NCBI GenBank assembly: GCA_963716855.1
Contig: CAVQUV010000025.1
Coordinates: forward strand, 42,565 to 106,564
DNA from: JAGVSZ01 sp963716855
GTDB taxonomy: Bacteria; Pseudomonadota; Gammaproteobacteria; Burkholderiales; SG8-39
Direction: 5' to 3'
Length of the DNA: 64,000 bases
Below, in pieces: positions 60,354-64,000 of this stretch. Positions within the stretch are counted from its first letter, which is position 1, and every line of letters begins with the position of its first letter. The position numbers and the translations under genes are program-made. The notes under the pieces were generated by a model. The model worked only from the letters and a program-made list of their open reading frames with translations. It did not search any database and was not told the origin of the DNA.

Positions 60354-61276
60354 GCTCGACACGCGCCGACGTCCCGTGGCGCGAAGTGCGCGAGCGCGGC
60401 AGCCCGCGCCTCCTCGCCTTCATGATCTGGGTCACGCGCAAGCTCGGGCGCACGGTCGGCCGTGCGTTCCTGCCGCCGATCGTCGTGTACTTCCTCGTCT
60501 TCTCGGGGCGCGCGCGCGCCGCCTCGCGCGACTATCTGGAGCGCGTGCTCGGGCGGCCGGCGACGCTCGCCGACCTCTATCGCCACTACTACACTTTCGC
60601 CGCCACGCTGCTCGACCGGGTGTATTTCCTGTCGGGCCGCTGGGACTACTTCGACATCCGGCTGCACGGCGCGGCCGAGCTGCGGGCGATCGTCGAGCGC
60701 GGGAAGGGTTGCGTGCTCCTCGGCTCGCACCTCGGCAGCTTCGAGGCGCTCCGGGCCGCGGCGATATTCGGCGCGCACTGGCCGCTCGCGATGCTGATGG
60801 ACAACGCGAACGCGCAGAAAGTCACCGGCGCGTTCGCCGCGCTCAACCCCGAGCTCGCAATGCTGATCATCGAGGCCGGCAGGCCCGACTCGCTGATCCG
60901 CGCCAAGGAGCGGGTCGACGCGGGCGCAATGCTCGGCGTGCTCGGCGACCGCCTGCGCCCCGGCGGCAAGGCCGTGGCTTGCCCGTTCCTCGGGGCGATG
61001 ATGCGCTTCCCCGAGGCCCCGTACGCGATCGCCGCAGTGCTCCGCGCCCCGGTCGTGATCTGCTTCGGGCTCTACCGCGGGGGGCGCCGCTACGACGTGC
61101 ACTTCGAGGTGTTTCGCGATCCGCTCGAGGTGCCGCGGGCGGGCCGCGCCGAAGCGATGGCCGCGCTCGCCCGCGAGTACGCGACGCGCCTCGAGCATTA
61201 CGCGCGCAGCGCGCCGTACAACTGGTTCAACTTCTACGACGTCTGGGCATCGCCCGATCAGGAGTCGCGGACGTGA
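60350..61276 (+). CDS. LpxL-like lysophospholipid acyltransferase
   Basis: 308 residues. A membrane anchor near the N-terminus (LLAFMIWVTRKLGRTVGRAFLPPIVVYFLVFSG) precedes GCVLLGSHLGSFEALRAAA, which carries the HX4E catalytic motif, then RLRPGGKAVACPFLGAMMRFPEAPYAIAA and APYNWFNFYDVW at the end. The family transfers acyl chains to lipid A-type acceptors. In aryl-polyene clusters it is thought to attach the polyene to its glycolipid anchor. Confidence 0.85.
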   Translation: MSSTRADVPWREVRERGSPRLLAFMIWVTRKLGRTVGRAFLPPIVVYFLVFSGRARAASRDYLERVLGRPATLADLYRHYYTFAATLLDRVYFLSGRWDYFDIRLHGAAELRAIVERGKGCVLLGSHLGSFEALRAAAIFGAHWPLAMLMDNANAQKVTGAFAALNPELAMLIIEAGRPDSLIRAKERVDAGAMLGVLGDRLRPGGKAVACPFLGAMMRFPEAPYAIAAVLRAPVVICFGLYRGGRRYDVHFEVFRDPLEVPRAGRAEAMAALAREYATRLEHYARSAPYNWFNFYDVWASPDQESRT

Positions 61277-61842
61277 TCCGCGTCGCATTCGCCGTCGCGC
61301 TGCTCGGCGCCGGCGCCGCATGCGCGCAAGCGCCGTATGCGGTGGAGGACCTGATGCGCAGCCTCGCGGCGGGCGGCGATTCGACCGTCGCGTTCACCGA
61401 GACGCGCCACTCGAGCGCGCTCAAGACGCCTCTCGTCACGAGCGGCGAGCTGCGTTACACGCACCCCGCGCAGCTCGAGCGCCGCGTGCAGACACCGGTC
61501 GAGGAGCGCTACCTGGTGGACGGTGACCGCGTCACGATCGAGCGCAAGGGCGCGCCGCCCCGGACCGTGTCGATCGCGAGCCAGCCGGCGCTCGGCGCAT
61601 TCCTCGAGAGCATCCGCGCGACGCTGCGCGGCGATCTCGCTTCGCTCAAGCGCTACTATCGCGTCGAGCTCGAGGGCGCGCCGCCCGGTTGGACGCTCGT
61701 GCTGCTCCCGTCCGATCCGGTCATGGCAGAGCTCGTGACCGTCATCCGCATCGGCGGTGTCGGCGGGCGACTCACCGGCATGGAGGTCCTCGAGACGGGC
61801 GGCGATCGCGTCGTCACGCGCTTCGGCGAGGGCGCGCGTTGA
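61273..61842 (+). CDS. LolA-like outer membrane lipoprotein carrier protein
   Basis: 189 residues. A Sec signal (RVAFAVALLGAGAACAQ) is followed by YAVEDLMRSLAAGGDSTVAFTETRHSSALKTPLVTSGELRYTHPAQLERRVQTP, the LolA-related half-barrel of polyene clusters, which differs from housekeeping LolA. It would carry the lipidated polyene across the periplasm. The start GTG overlaps the acyltransferase stop (GTGA). Confidence 0.85.
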   Translation: MIRVAFAVALLGAGAACAQAPYAVEDLMRSLAAGGDSTVAFTETRHSSALKTPLVTSGELRYTHPAQLERRVQTPVEERYLVDGDRVTIERKGAPPRTVSIASQPALGAFLESIRATLRGDLASLKRYYRVELEGAPPGWTLVLLPSDPVMAELVTVIRIGGVGGRLTGMEVLETGGDRVVTRFGEGAR

Positions 61843-64000
61843 GGCGCGGCGCGGCCGTTGCGCTCTGGCTCGCCGCCGTCATGGCGTGCGCATGGATCGC
61901 CGTGCGTGCGACCTACACCGCGGACCTCACCGCGTTCCTCCCGCCGTCCGTCACCCCGAACCAGGCGCTGCTGATCGCGCAGCTGCGCGACGGCGTCGCC
62001 GCACGGCTCGTCCTCGTCGGGCTCGAGGGCGCCGACGAGGCGACGCTCGCGGCGACGAGCCGTGCGCTCACCGAGCGGCTCCGCGCAAGCGACCGCTTCG
62101 CCTACGTCGCGAACGGCGCAGGCGGCCTCTCGAAGCGCGACCGCGACGCGCTGCTCGACCATCGCTACCTCCTCAGCCCCGCGGTGAGCGCGGAGCAGTT
62201 CTCCGCTGCCGGCCTGCGCGCCGCGCTCGAGCGCACGCTCGAGCTGCTCGCCTCGCCCGCCGGCACCCTTGTGCGCCCAACGCTCGCGCGCGACCCGACC
62301 GGCGAGCTCACGACGCTCCTCGCCGCGCACGCCGGGCGCACGCAGCCCGCCCTGCGCGAGGGCGTCTGGTTCGACGTCGGGCGGCGGCGCGCGCTGCTGA
62401 CGGCCGAGACCCGCGCGCCGGGCTATGACCTCGACGCCCAGGCCGCGATTCAGGCCGAGATCGCGATGGCGTTCGCCGCGGTGCGCACCGATCCCGGCGT
62501 GCGCCTCGTCTTGAGCGGCCCCAGCGTGTTCGCCGTGCGCTCGCGCGACGCGATCGAGCAGGACGCGTGGCGGCTGTCGCTCGTCGCGAGCGTCGGCGTT
62601 GCGCTCGTGCTCTACGCAGCGTACCGGCGCGCAGCGCTCGTGGCGTTCGGCGCATTGCCGGTTGCGACCGGCATCCTCGCCGGCATCGCGGCGGTCGCCG
62701 TCGCGTTCGGGGCGGTGCACGGCATCACGCTCGGGTTCGGGGCCACGCTCATCGGCGAGGCGGCCGATTACTCGACGTACCTGTTCGCGCAGCGCGCGCG
62801 CGGCGAGGCGCTCGCCGCGACCGCGGCGCGGGTGTGGCCGACGTTGCGGCTCGCGGTGCTCACCACGGTGTTCGGCTCGCTCGCGATGCTACTGTCGAGC
62901 TTCACGGGCCTGGCGCAGCTCGGGCTGCTCACCTTCGTCGGCGCGCTGGCCGCGGGCCTGGCGACCCGCTACGTGCTCCCCGCGGTCGTCCCCGAACGAT
63001 GGGCGACGCGCGATGCGCCGGCGGTGCCGGCGCCGGCCGCGCTGGCAGCGCTCGCTCGCGGCGCGCGCAAGCTCGCCGCCTTGGTGCCGGTCGCGCTGCT
63101 GGCGGCGATAACCGTGCTGACCTTCAACCATGCACGGCTCTGGGAGAACGATCTCGCCAACCTGAATCCGATCGCAGAGGCCGAGAAGCGCCGCGACCAG
63201 GAGATGCGCGACGCCCTCGGCGCGCCGGACGTGCGTCATCTGATCGTCGTCACCGGCGCAACGCGCGAGGCGGTGCTGCAGCGCCTCGAGCGCCTCGAGC
63301 CGGATCTCGCGCAGCTCGTCGCGCGCGGGGTGGTGCGCGGCTTCGACACGCCGGCTCGGTACCTGCCCAGCGTCGCGGCGCAGCGCGCGCGGCAGGCCGC
63401 CCTGCCCGAGGGACCGGAGCTGGTGCGCCACCTTTCAACCGCGACCGAGGGTCTGCCGTTCCGCGACGGTCTCTTCGCGCCGTTTCTCGCGGAGGTCGAG
63501 CGCGCACGCACGGCGCCGCCGCTGGACGCGAAGGATCTCGAGGGCACCGTGTGGGGCCTCGCCGCGCGCGCGCTGCTCGTCGAGCTCGAGGGGCGCTGGG
63601 CGGGGCTCGCCCCGCTCACGGGTCTCGCCGACGCAGGCGCGCTCGCGCAGACCGTCGGTGCGCTGCGCGACCCCGAGGTGTCGCTCCTCGACCTCAAGGC
63701 GGAGTCCGACGCGATGGTGAGCGCCTATCGCGACCAGTCGCTCCAGCTCGCCGGCCTCGGCGTCCTGGTCATCGGCGCCGTCCTTGCCCTCGGTCTGCGC
63801 AGCGTGCGCGCCGTGATCGTCGTGATGCTCCCCGTGCTGGCGGCGATCGCGACCACCGCGGCGACGCTCGCGGCCGCGGGCACACGGCTCTCGCTCCTGC
63901 ACCTCGTGGCGCTCCTGCTGGTCCTCGGCATCGGGACGAACTACTCGCTGTTCTTCAGCCGCTTCGTGCCCGACGACGACGAGCGCCTGCGCAACGCCTA
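61839..64000 (+). CDS. MMPL/RND-family exporter (3' partial)
   Basis: Open frame from a TTG at 61839 to the window end, about 720 residues so far. One N-terminal membrane segment (VALWLAAVMACAWIAVRATYTADLTAFLP), a periplasmic domain, then clustered segments around VGVALVLYAAYRRAALVAFGALPVATGILAG and FGATLIGEAADYSTYLFAQRARGEAL, the GxxxDY motif of MMPL proteins. A second set begins near SYRDQSLQLAGLGVLVIGAVLAL. It should export the polyene lipid with the LolA-like carrier. The TTG overlaps the carrier stop. Confidence 0.88.
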   Translation, partial: MRRGAAVALWLAAVMACAWIAVRATYTADLTAFLPPSVTPNQALLIAQLRDGVAARLVLVGLEGADEATLAATSRALTERLRASDRFAYVANGAGGLSKRDRDALLDHRYLLSPAVSAEQFSAAGLRAALERTLELLASPAGTLVRPTLARDPTGELTTLLAAHAGRTQPALREGVWFDVGRRRALLTAETRAPGYDLDAQAAIQAEIAMAFAAVRTDPGVRLVLSGPSVFAVRSRDAIEQDAWRLSLVASVGVALVLYAAYRRAALVAFGALPVATGILAGIAAVAVAFGAVHGITLGFGATLIGEAADYSTYLFAQRARGEALAATAARVWPTLRLAVLTTVFGSLAMLLSSFTGLAQLGLLTFVGALAAGLATRYVLPAVVPERWATRDAPAVPAPAALAALARGARKLAALVPVALLAAITVLTFNHARLWENDLANLNPIAEAEKRRDQEMRDALGAPDVRHLIVVTGATREAVLQRLERLEPDLAQLVARGVVRGFDTPARYLPSVAAQRARQAALPEGPELVRHLSTATEGLPFRDGLFAPFLAEVERARTAPPLDAKDLEGTVWGLAARALLVELEGRWAGLAPLTGLADAGALAQTVGALRDPEVSLLDLKAESDAMVSAYRDQSLQLAGLGVLVIGAVLALGLRSVRAVIVVMLPVLAAIATTAATLAAAGTRLSLLHLVALLLVLGIGTNYSLFFSRFVPDDDERLRNA

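Noticed and set aside
60053..61276. A dehydratase-acyltransferase fusion of 407 residues
   Set aside because: The dehydratase frame is shifted by one base near 60265. Correcting it gives a separate dehydratase ending in an ATGA overlap, as in other aryl-polyene clusters.

Overview
The window is about 70% GC and densely packed with genes. It reads like the chromosome of a Burkholderiales-type betaproteobacterium. The family mix points there: two branched-chain-type (liv) ABC operons with attached acyl-CoA ligases, a Bug/TctC binding protein, a leucine/isovalerate (liu) operon, DUF1289 and DUF5993 proteins, and an aryl-polyene-type cluster. Taxonomy is inferred from gene content only. I saw no rRNA, tRNA, CRISPR array or intact insertion sequence.

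Layout. (1) 1-5.1 kb: a B12-dependent acyl-CoA mutase operon. It holds a split mutase (small and large subunit), a MeaB-type GTPase fused to a nitroreductase-like domain, a PaaI thioesterase and an LCAD-like acyl-CoA dehydrogenase. (2) 5.6-14.6 kb: first liv operon (livG-H-M, binding protein, livF) with an acyl-CoA ligase, a TctC-like binding protein and an FAD aromatic hydroxylase, probably for uptake and activation of an aromatic or fatty acid. (3) 14.7-16.4 kb: an exported hydrolase, then an FkbM methyltransferase preceded by three tandem 59-bp leader-peptide repeats. (4) 16.3-23.7 kb: two divergent operons plus one convergent gene. They encode a sulfatase-fold membrane protein, a YceI protein, a CDP-alcohol phosphatidyltransferase, a zinc-less alcohol dehydrogenase, a degenerate pterin-synthase homologue, a glycosyltransferase, a methyltransferase and a RibD-type reductase. 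Together they look like an uncharacterised pathway. (5) 23.8-32.5 kb: the liu genes (liuB, an acyl-CoA dehydrogenase, liuC, liuD, then liuE), interrupted by ghrA and a small lower-GC ORF6N insertion. (6) 32.5-35.7 kb: MBL hydrolase, phosphodiesterase, a lower-GC exported SLOG-like protein and a rhomboid protease.

(7) 35.7-50.4 kb, all minus strand: a second liv operon (acyl-CoA ligase, livG-H-M-J-F, PaaK-like ligase), then DUF5993 with dsbB, then a C5-type CoA module (MaoC hydratase, CitE-like lyase, crotonase) ending in three tandem methyltransferases with export signals. (8) 50.6-64 kb: a 3-hydroxyacyl-CoA dehydrogenase, then most of an aryl-polyene/xanthomonadin-like cluster. That cluster has a methyltransferase, deacetylase, MipA porin, two acyltransferases, a methyltransferase-glycosyltransferase fusion, a flavin-halogenase-like oxidoreductase, ACP, COG4648 protein, AMP ligase, dehydratase, LolA-like carrier and an MMPL exporter cut by the window end.

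Quality note. Genes at about 44-48.9 kb and 51.4-60.3 kb carry many single-base frameshifts although the protein sequence stays conserved across each break. This fits local sequence error better than gene decay. Coordinates for those genes span the whole reconstructed gene.
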